Shown here one piece after another: positions 22,841-32,397 of a stretch of 64,000 nucleotides of DNA. The stretch comes from Gemmatimonadota bacterium (lineage in GTDB: Bacteria > JAAXHH01). The stretch spans positions 82,494-146,493 of the forward strand of contig VXRC01000024.1 in the NCBI GenBank assembly GCA_009838645.1, in the 5' to 3' direction. The translations under genes were made by a program, and so were the position numbers. The stretch's first letter is position 1; each line of letters starts with the position of its first letter. Under the pieces are notes generated by a model. The model did not search any database, had not been told where the DNA came from, and saw only the letters and a list, made by a program, of their open reading frames with translations.

Positions 22841-23198
22841 ATGTCAAATAAGACTCCTAATGAACGTCCCCTAGACGATGAATCCTCTACGACGAAAGAT
22901 CGAGCCTACTGGCTGAGCAGGACGTCTGAAGAACGCCTCGCTGAAGTTCAACGTCTGCGTCGTCAAGTATATGGAGACAAACTCGACGACCCCATACAAC
23001 ACGTTGCTCGGATCGTCAGGCGAACCTCAAGAGGAGTTGTTGAAATTCGAAATTTACCGTCAAAGTCCTCGACATCAGACGCGACAAGCTCGATAAGACC
23101 AACTCATCAAGAACAAGCGGGCAACGGGGAGGCACCGGGACCTGGCAGACCTGGAGATGCTTGAAGTTGAGAAACGTAATTCAATAAAGGAAACCACC
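22841..23198 (+). pseudogene. Decayed NTase-type toxin-antitoxin locus spread over three frames
   Basis: The first part (frame of ATG 22841) encodes DRAYWLSRTSEERLAEVQRLRRQVYGD then IQHVARIVRR, the pattern of small partner proteins encoded before AbiEii/MNT-like nucleotidyltransferases. From about 23050 another frame gives KFTVKVLDIRRDKL, and from 23103 a third gives LIKNKRATGRHRDLADLEMLE, the usual C-terminal end of those nucleotidyltransferases. The middle of the NTase, including its GSx10DxD site, is missing. So a two-gene locus has collapsed by an internal deletion and at least one frameshift. The 107-codon frame that runs 22841-23164 is therefore not a natural protein. The third frame reads on into the next gene's start. 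Confidence 0.65.
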
Positions 23199-23762
23199 AT
23201 GCGACGTTTATTCTTCCTGCTGGCGATGCCCTGTATGCTGGCGATGCCCTTTCTGACGGCCGGCAAAGCCCAAGCCCAGGTTTCACTTGAAATCGAGGGG
23301 CATGCGTCTTTCGCCCTGGAAGAACTGAGCAGGCTGGCGGACGGACAGGGGGTCGGTGGATTAGTGACGGCTGTCTATCCGGTCCGGCCTTCGAGTATGT
23401 TCAACATCATCGGCAAGGTTGGATTCAATCATTATGGTACCAAGTCGGGTGAGGTTGAACGAGGCATATCCGTGAGGTTCGTCGACTCGGTGTACCAGGG
23501 CATTCCGATCACCGCGGGCGGCAGGCTGTATTACGATCAGGACCGGCTATTCTACACCGAAGGACATATGGGCCTGGAGATCAAGCGGGGCGACCTGGAC
23601 CCCTTCGACGATAATGACCAGACTTTAACGATCCATCCAGTGCTGGCGATAGGCGCCGGATACTCCGTCTCCCAGAGACTGGCCTTGATTGCATCGCTCG
23701 GCTTGAGCAGTGATCTGTGGAGATATGCGAATCTGGGGGTATCGATTCGATTGAGGGATTGA
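23199..23762 (+). CDS. Exported beta-barrel-like protein of unknown function
   Basis: A 187-residue protein with a signal peptide (MRRLFFLLAMPCMLAMPFLTAGKAQA, cleavage after AQA). The rest alternates polar and aliphatic residues (MFNIIGKVGFNHYG, IPITAGGRLYYDQDRLFYTEGHMGLEIKRGD, LTIHPVLAIGAGYSVSQRLALIASLGLS), as in small outer-membrane barrels. The ATG at 23199 has AAAGGAAA upstream. Codons before it belong to the TA remnant. No specific family was recognised. A terminator shared with dnaK follows. Confidence 0.7.
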   Translation: MRRLFFLLAMPCMLAMPFLTAGKAQAQVSLEIEGHASFALEELSRLADGQGVGGLVTAVYPVRPSSMFNIIGKVGFNHYGTKSGEVERGISVRFVDSVYQGIPITAGGRLYYDQDRLFYTEGHMGLEIKRGDLDPFDDNDQTLTIHPVLAIGAGYSVSQRLALIASLGLSSDLWRYANLGVSIRLRD

Positions 23763-23851
23763 GTAACCGTCGAGGTTCAGGTACGCTGCTGCGGTAGCGT
23801 GATGCTTCGTATGCCGCCGGCGTTCGTGTGCGTTATTTGATTTAACATCAA

Positions 23852-23884
23852 AAAACGCGGGACTCACCTCGAGCCCCGCGTTTT
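23852..23884. terminator. Bidirectional rho-independent terminator
   Basis: Stem AAAACGCGGG (23852-23861) pairs with CCCGCGTTTT (23875-23884) around a 13-base loop, with A-runs on the left and T-runs on the right. It lies between the convergent barrel gene (+) and dnaK (-) and can end transcription of both. Confidence 0.85.
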
Positions 23885-23929
23885 GGTTTTTCTAAGCTAA
23901 TGAACTTCGGCCCGACCTCGGGCCCTCCC

Positions 23930-25906
<1,977 letters not shown>

Positions 25907-26005
25907 GTGTTTCGCTCCTTAGAAACGGGTGAAGCCCGCCTCCCTATGGAGACGAGCCGTGCCCGTTTGCGTGATGAGGCGGGTGCTCCCGCCTCGAGTT
26001 GTGCC

Positions 26006-26045
26006 GGTCCCGCCTGGTCCCGCCTGGTCCCGCCTGGACCCGTCC
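26006..26045. repeat. 10-base tandem repeat between hsp20 and dnaK
   Basis: GGTCCCGCCT occurs three times in tandem, followed by the variant GGACCCGTCC. It sits in the dnaK leader region and may reflect slippage; an effect on dnaK expression is possible. Confidence 0.6.
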
Positions 26046-26098
26046 AGTCCCCGGTTGGAGGACCGGCCGGGTTCGTCCATTTCCAGCCGCGCGGCCCC

Positions 26099-26521
26099 TC
26101 AGGCCACGGTAATCGGAATCTGCCTGGGCTGCGACTCCTTCGACTTCCGCAGCGTGAGGGTCATGACGCCGTCCTTGTACGTGGCGTCGATAGATTCGGT
26201 ATCCACTGCGTCCGGCACAGGAAACGCGTGCTCGAACTTTCCGCGGGGCTGCTGCTCCGCGTCGCCGTTGAGACCGAAGGGACTCTTGCGCTCGCCGCTT
26301 ACGGTGAGCACGCCCTTTTCCAGGCTGATCGACACGTCCTCCGAGGCCACGCCCGGAAGGTCGACCGCGACCAGGAAGGCGTCCTCGGTCTCGTGGGTGT
26401 CCACGCGAGGCGACCAGCGGGACGGGAATCCGGACCGCAGCGGGAACGGCCGGAACATGCCGTCGAGTTCGGTCCGCAGGTTATGCAGGTTCGACAGTGG
26501 GAAAATGGTCGTCGCTCTCAT
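26099..26521 (-). CDS. Small heat-shock protein (Hsp20/alpha-crystallin)
   Basis: A 140-residue ATP-independent chaperone. PRVDTHETEDAFLVAVDLPGVASEDVSISLEKGVLTVSGERK is the alpha-crystallin core with the A-x-x-x-G-V-L motif, and a C-terminal IPITV tail provides the I-x-I motif for oligomer contacts. The ATG at 26521 has GGGAGGAGC six bases upstream; codons farther upstream (to 26605) lack a ribosome site and are not part of the family. It lies before dnaK on the same strand, giving a small stress cluster. Confidence 0.9.
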   Translation of the reverse strand: MRATTIFPLSNLHNLRTELDGMFRPFPLRSGFPSRWSPRVDTHETEDAFLVAVDLPGVASEDVSISLEKGVLTVSGERKSPFGLNGDAEQQPRGKFEHAFPVPDAVDTESIDATYKDGVMTLTLRKSKESQPRQIPITVA

Positions 26522-26910
26522 GATGCTCCTCCCTTTAAAGTTACCAACTGACCTCTTCACCATCTCTTCGAAATCTCTTTGCCCCTTTCGGAACCGAATG
26601 GCCATCCCCGGCGTACATTAGTTTAGAAACGCGGGTGATGCGGCAGTTCCGTCATCTGCAACATAGTTAGCGCAAAGAGCGTGCCAGTTCGAAAGGATGC
26701 ATCCGAAAGTAAGTAAGGGGAGCACCGTAAGTCGTTGATATTGGGCTGGTTAGTTTGTTGTAAAAAAAAGCGCAAGATTTGCGTGGTGGAATTTGACTAA
26801 TCTGATGTAAGAGCACATTGAATATGCCAAATTGGCAGAACATGACAAAATGGCATATCGTGACTGCCAACAATAATCGCGTAACAGGGCTGGCAGGGAG
26901 GTGATACGGT
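26522..26910. promoter_or_regulatory. Divergent control region of hsp20 and the sigma factor, with clustered palindromes
   Basis: Several symmetric sites are packed here. CGCAA-GAT-TTGCG lies at 26771-26783. TGCCAA-A-TTGGCA lies at 26825-26837. ATATGCCA (26822-26829) is mirrored by TGGCATAT (26851-26858), and a further TGCCAAC is at 26865-26871. The TTGGCA-type half-sites suggest a dimeric repressor or activator. GGAGGTGAT at 26897-26905 is a near-perfect Shine-Dalgarno sequence for the sigma gene. No clear -35/-10 pair and no CIRCE element was found. Confidence 0.45.
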
Positions 26911-27777
26911 ATGAAACTGACCACGAAGATCCAGGTCAGAGATGACGAGTCACTTGATTTATACCTGAAAGAGATCGGCGATACGGAACTGCTCACGCCC
27001 GAGGATGAGGAGGAACTGGCCCGCCGCATCCGGGACGGCGACGAGAAGGCACTGGAGACCATGATTCACGCGAACCTGCGTTTCGTCGTCGTGGTCGCCA
27101 AGCAGTACCAGAACCAGGGCCTCGCCCTTTCCGATCTGATCAGCGAGGGGAACATCGGCCTGATGAAAGCCGCGCGTCGTTTCGACGAGAAGAAGGGGTT
27201 CAAGTTTATCTCATACGCAGTCTGGTGGATCCGGCAGGCGATCCTCCACGCGCTGGCCGAGCAAGCCCGGCTGATCCGGCTGCCCGTCAACAAGATCGAG
27301 GAATTGCGACGGATCGAGCGTTCCATCAAGAAGCGTGAGGCCGAAATCGCACAGGCCGGGGAAGCTTCCGGTGACGGCGCCGACGAGAGCGAAGAGCGGA
27401 TTTACGGCAAGGGTCGCCACCACGCCCTGCCGGAATGGGCAAGCACGCCGCTTTCGCTGGACGCGCCGGTCGGCGACCAGGATGCCTATACCCTGATGGA
27501 CCGGCTCCGGGACCAGGACAGCAAGATGCCGGACGAAGCGCTGCAGGAAGAGCTTCTGCGTACGGAAGTGAGGCGTGCGGTTTCGAACCTGACCGATCGC
27601 GAGAGCGAGGTGTTGAACCTGTACTTCGGTCTGAACTCGGACCGGGCGTACACGCTGGAAGAGATCGGGGTTCGATTCGGCCTGACGCGGGAACGGATCC
27701 GCCAGATCAAGCAGAAGGCCATCAACAAGCTGCGCCATACCCGCCACGGCAGCCGCCTGGCCGCCTACGCGGACTAA
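26911..27777 (+). CDS. rpoD: Primary-type RNA polymerase sigma factor (RpoD/SigA group)
   Basis: A 288-residue sigma-70 factor. Region 1.2 (DDESLDLYLKEIGDTELLTPEDEEELARRI), region 2 (ANLRFVVVVAKQYQNQGLALSDLISEGNIGLMKAARRFDEKKGFKFISYAVWWIRQAI), a region 3 with an acidic insert (about 145-180), and region 4 (RESEVLNLYFGL, TLEEIGVRFGLTRERIRQIKQKAINKLRH) are all present. It lacks region 1.1 and the long non-conserved region of proteobacterial RpoD, like the short primary sigmas of several other phyla. Group 1 against group 2 status cannot be proven here. The start has a strong ribosome site. Its place beside hsp20 might indicate a stress link. Confidence 0.9.
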   Translation: MKLTTKIQVRDDESLDLYLKEIGDTELLTPEDEEELARRIRDGDEKALETMIHANLRFVVVVAKQYQNQGLALSDLISEGNIGLMKAARRFDEKKGFKFISYAVWWIRQAILHALAEQARLIRLPVNKIEELRRIERSIKKREAEIAQAGEASGDGADESEERIYGKGRHHALPEWASTPLSLDAPVGDQDAYTLMDRLRDQDSKMPDEALQEELLRTEVRRAVSNLTDRESEVLNLYFGLNSDRAYTLEEIGVRFGLTRERIRQIKQKAINKLRHTRHGSRLAAYAD

Positions 27778-27844
27778 TTCGCGGACTAGACTAAAACGCG
27801 GACAATGAGGAGTTAAGAAGGAAGGGTCCGGTGGGCACGGGATA

Positions 27845-27871
27845 TGGCCGACCGGGCCGACCGGGCCGACC
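27845..27871. repeat. 9-base tandem repeat
   Basis: GGCCGACCG is repeated three times in tandem between the convergent sigma factor and thioredoxin-like genes. No hairpin terminator with a T-tract was seen in this gap. Confidence 0.6.
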
Positions 27872-28003
27872 GACGATCGAATCGGCCGGCGTATGACAAA
27901 GCGGCCGACTTCGAGCAATCTGCGGCGTCACGTGAACTCTTGAACGGATTTGACACAGTCCGTCTGCCATTGCCCCGGCGGGAGTTCACCGGCGCCGCTT
28001 TGT

Positions 28004-28612
28004 TTATTTCTCGCCGCGCTTCTCCCGCTCCATGTACATGTCGAAGTCCATCTTCTCGTACCATCCGCCTTCGACGAAACGCAACATGGGCGCGAAGAGA
28101 TCGGGACCGTAGTATCCCATGACGGGTAAGAGGGGACGGCCTTCCGAGGTAAGAAACCACGTGGTGGGATAGCTGCCCACACGGAACATCAGGGCTACCT
28201 GGTATTCCGTCAGGGTCCGGCCTTCGATGATCAGCGGTTGGGAGGACTCCGCGTTCAGTTTCACGGAAATGAAGGATTTGGCCAGTTGCTTCAGGATGCC
28301 CTCGTCCCGGTAGGTCTTCTCGTTCATCCTTCTGCAGTTGGGACACCAGTCGGTGTAGAAGTTGACGATGATGAGCTTGCCGGAGTCCCTGGCCATCGCC
28401 AGGGCCTTGTCGAGCCGCTGCCAGTCGGGTTCGGCCAGCTTTTTCTCATTGACTTCGCCAGCCGTGGCGACCGGAACACCAATGGTCGCACCGGCAAAGA
28501 TCGCCATGCAGAGTATGGCCAAGAGGATGACCGCAAGGGCGGTACCTGGCCGTCGTCCTGTGCATCTTTTCACGGACCGCGTTTCGATTACTACTGAATG
28601 CTTGGACGGCAT
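28004..28612 (-). CDS. Membrane-anchored thioredoxin-fold protein
   Basis: A 202-residue extracytoplasmic thioredoxin-like protein. After a basic N-terminus comes a hydrophobic segment (ALAVILLAILCMAIFAGATIG, about 25-45) serving as signal or anchor. The redox motif is C90-P-N-C93 in VNFYTDWCPNCRRM, and the cis-proline loop is VGSYPTTWFL. The insert between them (MNEKTYRDEGILKQLAKSFISVKLNAES) is that of the SoxW/thioredoxin-7 type that reduces or repairs periplasmic disulfides. The C-terminal FVEGGWYEKMDFDMYMEREKRGEK is a charged helix. A DsbD-type partner is not in the window. Confidence 0.83.
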   Translation of the reverse strand: MPSKHSVVIETRSVKRCTGRRPGTALAVILLAILCMAIFAGATIGVPVATAGEVNEKKLAEPDWQRLDKALAMARDSGKLIIVNFYTDWCPNCRRMNEKTYRDEGILKQLAKSFISVKLNAESSQPLIIEGRTLTEYQVALMFRVGSYPTTWFLTSEGRPLLPVMGYYGPDLFAPMLRFVEGGWYEKMDFDMYMEREKRGEK

Positions 28613-28880
28613 GGATTGAAATCCCGGATGGGTAAGTCATCGGTCATCTTGGTACTGAGATTTCCAATAACCAACCTACTATCTACACGCCGAAAGTCAA
28701 GCCGAAACCCCCGCATCGCCCCGTTTAGATAGGCCTTGTCATCCCCCCGCATACCCCGTATTTTTAGGGATTCGACAACCACGCCACACTTCCTGTCATA
28801 GCACGGCACACGGCCGGTCATTGCACTCCAAAGACTCCGGCGTTTCCGGTGCGGAGGGCAGTTTCTGCGGGACGACCTCC
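28613..28880. other. Intergenic region between divergent genes
   Basis: This gap between the thioredoxin-like gene and the aminotransferase must contain both promoters. I see no firm -35/-10 pair, repeat or hairpin in it. An in-frame ATG at 28821 exists upstream of the chosen aminotransferase start, but its codons do not match the family. Confidence 0.35.
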
Positions 28881-30194
28881 ATGACCATGCTCGAAACAAC
28901 TTATCGGCAGGCCTTCGGCCAGTCGGCCGCGCTGTATGAGCGCGCGCTCGAGCGGTTCCCCAACGGGGTGACCCACGACGGCCGGTTCATGCGCCCCTTT
29001 CCGGTGTACATCGACCGAGCCCAGGGGTCGCGCAAGTGGTCGGTGGAGGGCCGGGAGATCATCGACTACTGGATGGGGCACGGATCCCTGATCCTGGGTC
29101 ACAGTCATCCGGTGATCGTCGAGGCGATCGCGGAACAGGCGGCCCGGGGCACCCATTACGGCGCCTGCCACGAACTCGAGATCGAATGGGCGGACATGAT
29201 CCGGCAGCTCATGCCCTCCGCGGAGACGGTCCGCTTCGTTTCTTCCGGCACGGAAGCCACGCTCATGGCCATCCGGCTGGCGCGGACCTTCACGGGACGG
29301 CGCAAGGTCATCAAGTTCCGGGGGCATTACCACGGCTGGCACGACCAGGTGCTGGACGGGGTCGGACCGGGGAACAGACAGCCCATGCCGGGCGTGCTGC
29401 GGGAGGTGTTCGATACACTGATCAGCCTGCCGGAGGTCAACCTGGACCGCGTGGCGGACATCCTCAGGCGCGACAACGACGTCGCTTGTCTCATCCTGGA
29501 GCCGACGGGTGCCATGTTCGGCGGCGTCGAGCTGTCCGACGACATCGTCCCGGGTCTGCGGGAGCTCACCGAGCGGTACGGCGTGATCTTCGTCATGGAC
29601 GAGGTGGTCACGGGGTTCCGTTGCGCGCCGGGCGGCGCGCAGGAGTATTACGGGGTCCGGCCGGACCTGAGCACGCTGGCCAAGATCGTGGCCGCGGGCC
29701 TGAACGGCGGCGCCCTGGTGGGTCGCGCAGACATCCTGGAACTGCTGGAACTTCGGGACGACGCGGAGTGGCAGACCGACAAGAAGATGCTGCACTACGG
29801 GACCTTCAACGCGAACCCCCTATCCGCGGCTGCGGGCATCGCCATGCTCAGGCGCATCGCCGATGGCCGCGATATCGCCGTGGCCAACGAACGGGCGGCG
29901 GAACTGCGTAAGCGCATGTCGGAGGTGCTGGCCGCCAACGGGCTGGATGACTGGCGGGTCTACGGCTCCTTCTCCGGGTTCAAGATCCTGTCGGCGGGAA
30001 CGGCCACCGCGGACCGCCGGGGCGACGCGGACATGCTGCACGCCATACGCCAGGCTTTGCTCTTGAACGGCGTGGACTGCATGGGGGTCGACGGTCTTAC
30101 TTCTTCGGTCCATACCACCGAGGACGTGGAACGTACGACAGAGGCCTTTGACGGCGCGATTTCGCTACTTAAGCGGGACGGGATAATCCCTTGA
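28881..30194 (+). CDS. Class III PLP-dependent aminotransferase (glutamate-1-semialdehyde aminomutase-like)
   Basis: A 437-residue fold-type I PLP enzyme close to HemL and related aspartate aminotransferase-family proteins. GREIIDYWMGHGSLILGHSHP, VRFVSSGTEATLMAIRLARTFTGRRKVIKFRGHYHGWHD and VIFVMDEVVTGFR are the class III landmarks. The Schiff-base lysine is in LAKIVAAGLNGGALVG. The SSGTEATMxAIRLAR block and YHG motif favour the aminomutase subgroup, but hemL proper is usually followed by other haem genes, which are absent, so an alternative amino-group transfer is possible. ATG at 28881 is chosen (another ATG is two codons later) because the extra upstream codons are not conserved in the family. 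Confidence 0.82.
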   Translation: MTMLETTYRQAFGQSAALYERALERFPNGVTHDGRFMRPFPVYIDRAQGSRKWSVEGREIIDYWMGHGSLILGHSHPVIVEAIAEQAARGTHYGACHELEIEWADMIRQLMPSAETVRFVSSGTEATLMAIRLARTFTGRRKVIKFRGHYHGWHDQVLDGVGPGNRQPMPGVLREVFDTLISLPEVNLDRVADILRRDNDVACLILEPTGAMFGGVELSDDIVPGLRELTERYGVIFVMDEVVTGFRCAPGGAQEYYGVRPDLSTLAKIVAAGLNGGALVGRADILELLELRDDAEWQTDKKMLHYGTFNANPLSAAAGIAMLRRIADGRDIAVANERAAELRKRMSEVLAANGLDDWRVYGSFSGFKILSAGTATADRRGDADMLHAIRQALLLNGVDCMGVDGLTSSVHTTEDVERTTEAFDGAISLLKRDGIIP

Positions 30195-30219
30195 CAGCGC
30201 GGGTGCCCGCGCGTAGGTT
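30191..30219 (+). promoter_or_regulatory. Candidate tpx promoter with a palindrome in the spacer
   Basis: TTGACA (30191-30196), overlapping the stop of the aminotransferase gene, is followed by a 17-base spacer and TAGGTT (30214-30219). The spacer is itself a perfect palindrome, GCGCGGG-TG-CCCGCGC (30197-30212). A regulator binding here could control tpx in response to oxidants; the same hairpin could also stall transcription from upstream. Confidence 0.5.
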
Positions 30220-30277
30220 GCGCCGGTGTTGAGCAAGCCGTTTCCAACCAACGATTCGTACAAGGAGAACAGACATC

Positions 30278-30796
30278 ATGGCGACTGAAAGAGCCGGTGC
30301 GGCGACCTTTCAAGGCAATGGTTTGACCCTGGTGGGCGACGAGGTGAAGGTGGGAGACGCGGCGCCGGACTTTTCGGTGCTGGCTGACGACCTTTCCGCC
30401 GTCACGCTGGCGAGTTACGCAGGCAAGGTGAAGGTCATCTGTCTCGTGCCGTCCCTCGACACCCCGGTCTGCGACACCGAAATCCGCCGGTTCAACCAGG
30501 AAGCCTCGGGGCTGGGTGACAACATCGCGGTGCTGGCGGTGAGCGCGGACTTGCCCTTCGCCCAGAAACGCTGGTGCGGCGATGCGGGTGCCGACAACGT
30601 GACGGCACTGTCCGACCACCGCGAAACTTCCCTGGGCGTGGCCTACGGCGCCGTGATCAAGGAACTGCGCCTGCTGTCGCGCGCCGTCTTCGTCATCGAC
30701 GCTTCCGACACCGTGCGGTACGTGCAGTACGTGACGGAAATCACCGAGGAACCGGATTACGACGCCGCCCTGGCGGCCGCCCGCGCTGCCGTCTAA
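30278..30796 (+). CDS. tpx: Thiol peroxidase (atypical 2-Cys peroxiredoxin)
   Basis: A 172-residue Tpx that reduces hydrogen peroxide and lipid hydroperoxides with thioredoxin. The peroxidatic cysteine is C65 in SLDTPVCDTEIRRFN, and the resolving cysteine is C100 in AQKRWCG, the spacing of the Tpx class. FQGNGLTLVGDEVKVGDAAPDF is the family N-terminus and VYGAVIKELRLLSRAVFVID the later core. AAGGAG lies 12 bases before the ATG. The metallo-hydrolase gene follows 27 bases downstream and is probably co-transcribed. Confidence 0.94.
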   Translation: MATERAGAATFQGNGLTLVGDEVKVGDAAPDFSVLADDLSAVTLASYAGKVKVICLVPSLDTPVCDTEIRRFNQEASGLGDNIAVLAVSADLPFAQKRWCGDAGADNVTALSDHRETSLGVAYGAVIKELRLLSRAVFVIDASDTVRYVQYVTEITEEPDYDAALAAARAAV

Positions 30797-30823
30797 ACGC
30801 CGTCTGATCGAGGAACTTAAGCC

Positions 30824-31510
30824 ATGGCCGAACTCACCTATCACGCCCACGCCAGTTACTCGCTGTCGGACGGCCGCCACGACCTGCTTTTCGATCCCTT
30901 CATCACGGGCAATCCACTGGCGACGATTTCAGCGGACGACCTGAATCCCGACTACATCCTGCTGACCCACGGGCACGGCGACCATATCGGCGACGCGGTG
31001 CCCATCGCCCGGCGCAGCGGGGCGACGATCATCGCCTCCTACGAACTCGCCAATTACTGCGAGGCCCAGGGCGCCGAGACGCACGACCTTGGGATCGGCG
31101 GTTCGTACACCTTTCCCTTCGGGCGGGTCAAGCTCACGCAGGCGACCCACAGTTCGTCGATCACCACGGACGACGGGACCATTGTGTACCTGGGCAATCC
31201 GGCGGGTATCATCGTGCGTTTCGACGGGAAGACGATCTACAACACGGGCGACACGGGGCTCTTCGGCGACATGGCACTGATCGGCCGCCTGGAGAAGCCG
31301 GACGTGGTGATCATGCCCATCGGGGACAACTACACCATGGGGATCGACGACGCCGTGGAGGCGGTGAGGATGATCGGCGCCGGCACCGTGATCCCGGTCC
31401 ATTACAATACCTTCCCGGTGATCGAGCAGGACCCGAACGAATTCGCCGACAAGGTGGGCGACCTGGCCCGCTGCGTCGTGCTGAATCCGGGCGAGTCGGT
31501 CCGGTTGTAG
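30824..31510 (+). CDS. UPF0173-type metal-dependent hydrolase (metallo-beta-lactamase fold)
   Basis: A 228-residue metallo-beta-lactamase-fold protein of the UPF0173/YtkL-like group. The metal-binding motif H49-G-H51-G-D53-H54 is intact, with later ligands in QATHSSS, GDTGLFGDM and VIPVHYNTFP. AELTYHAHASYSLSDGRHDLLFDPFITGNP is the characteristic start of the group. Members are predicted hydrolases with unknown substrates. It follows tpx closely on the same strand and converges on the methyltransferase gene with a six-base gap. No signal peptide, so it is cytoplasmic. Confidence 0.88.
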   Translation: MAELTYHAHASYSLSDGRHDLLFDPFITGNPLATISADDLNPDYILLTHGHGDHIGDAVPIARRSGATIIASYELANYCEAQGAETHDLGIGGSYTFPFGRVKLTQATHSSSITTDDGTIVYLGNPAGIIVRFDGKTIYNTGDTGLFGDMALIGRLEKPDVVIMPIGDNYTMGIDDAVEAVRMIGAGTVIPVHYNTFPVIEQDPNEFADKVGDLARCVVLNPGESVRL

Positions 31511-31516
31511 GTTGTC

Positions 31517-32353
31517 TCAGTCCATCCGCCGTAGCCGCACGGCCATCATGGGCGGTGTTTCCCTGAAGTTCGCCCAGGACAACTCGCGGTCGGCTTCCAC
31601 GCTTTCGTCGAAGGCGCGTTCCTCCAGGCCGTCCAGCACGAACCCCGCTTCGAAGCACATGGCCAGCAGTGCGGACAGGGGCCGGTGAAAGATCAAGTTG
31701 GGCACGGGCTGACCCACGATGGCCAGTCCCTCGAAGGGCTGCGGCGTCAGATAGCGGTCGATCTTGATTCCGACTTTCTGAATCATTCTCCCATCCTGGT
31801 CCACCTGTTCCGCATACCGAACGGCGTACGGCGCCTGGAAACACGGGTGCGTGAGACTGAAGACAAAAACGCCGCCAGGTTTGAGAAGGCCGTGAACGGC
31901 GCCTAACATCGGTCCGATCTCGGCCATGTCCATGACGGCCATGTTCGACACGGCCGCATCAAAACAATTCGTCCCCAGTGCCACCAACTCCTGTGTATCC
32001 GTCACATCGATCACGCGGTAGTCGATTTCGCCCGCGGTTTCGTTTTCTGATGCGCCGGTCCCATGGCCTTCCGAACGATTCCGCGCCTTTTCGATCATCC
32101 CGGCGCTTCCGTCGATCGCCGTGACCCGGGCGCCCAGCCCGGCGAGAAAACGCGAGAAGTTCCCGTTCCCGCAAGCAATATCCAGCACTTCGTCCCCGGC
32201 TTCAACGGCCAGCAGCCGATCCATGGCGGGCCGCACCAGCAGGTTGTGGAAATCGTTGCTGTGTTCGCCCATGTAGTCGTCCCAGAACCCGGCGTTCAGG
32301 TTCCATCTATTCTGCGCGTCTTCGGCTAGTTCCGGCCAGTCTGACGTGGGCAT
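31517..32353 (-). CDS. Class I SAM-dependent methyltransferase
   Basis: A 278-residue methyltransferase. Motif I is VLDIACGNGNFSRFLAGLGARVTAIDGS (about residues 57-84). A motif-II-like stretch reads CFDAAVSNMAVMDMAEIGP, and GVFVFSLTHPCFQAPYAVRY is the typical post-motif strand seen in small-molecule or ubiquinone/menaquinone-like methyltransferases. The N-terminal WNLNAGFWDDYMGEHSNDFHNLLVRPAMDRLL is also family-like. Substrate unknown. It lies 44 bases after the upstream PhyH gene on the same strand, hinting at a shared small-molecule pathway. Confidence 0.85.
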   Translation of the reverse strand: MPTSDWPELAEDAQNRWNLNAGFWDDYMGEHSNDFHNLLVRPAMDRLLAVEAGDEVLDIACGNGNFSRFLAGLGARVTAIDGSAGMIEKARNRSEGHGTGASENETAGEIDYRVIDVTDTQELVALGTNCFDAAVSNMAVMDMAEIGPMLGAVHGLLKPGGVFVFSLTHPCFQAPYAVRYAEQVDQDGRMIQKVGIKIDRYLTPQPFEGLAIVGQPVPNLIFHRPLSALLAMCFEAGFVLDGLEERAFDESVEADRELSWANFRETPPMMAVRLRRMD

Positions 32354-32397
32354 GTTGGCTCCTTTCTACGGTCACGCGCTGAATAACGCCCGGCCCG

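Noticed and set aside
25907-26911. CIRCE element for heat-shock control
   Set aside because: No TTAGCACTC-N9-GAGTGCTAA or close variant exists in either gap; the palindromes present are of another type.
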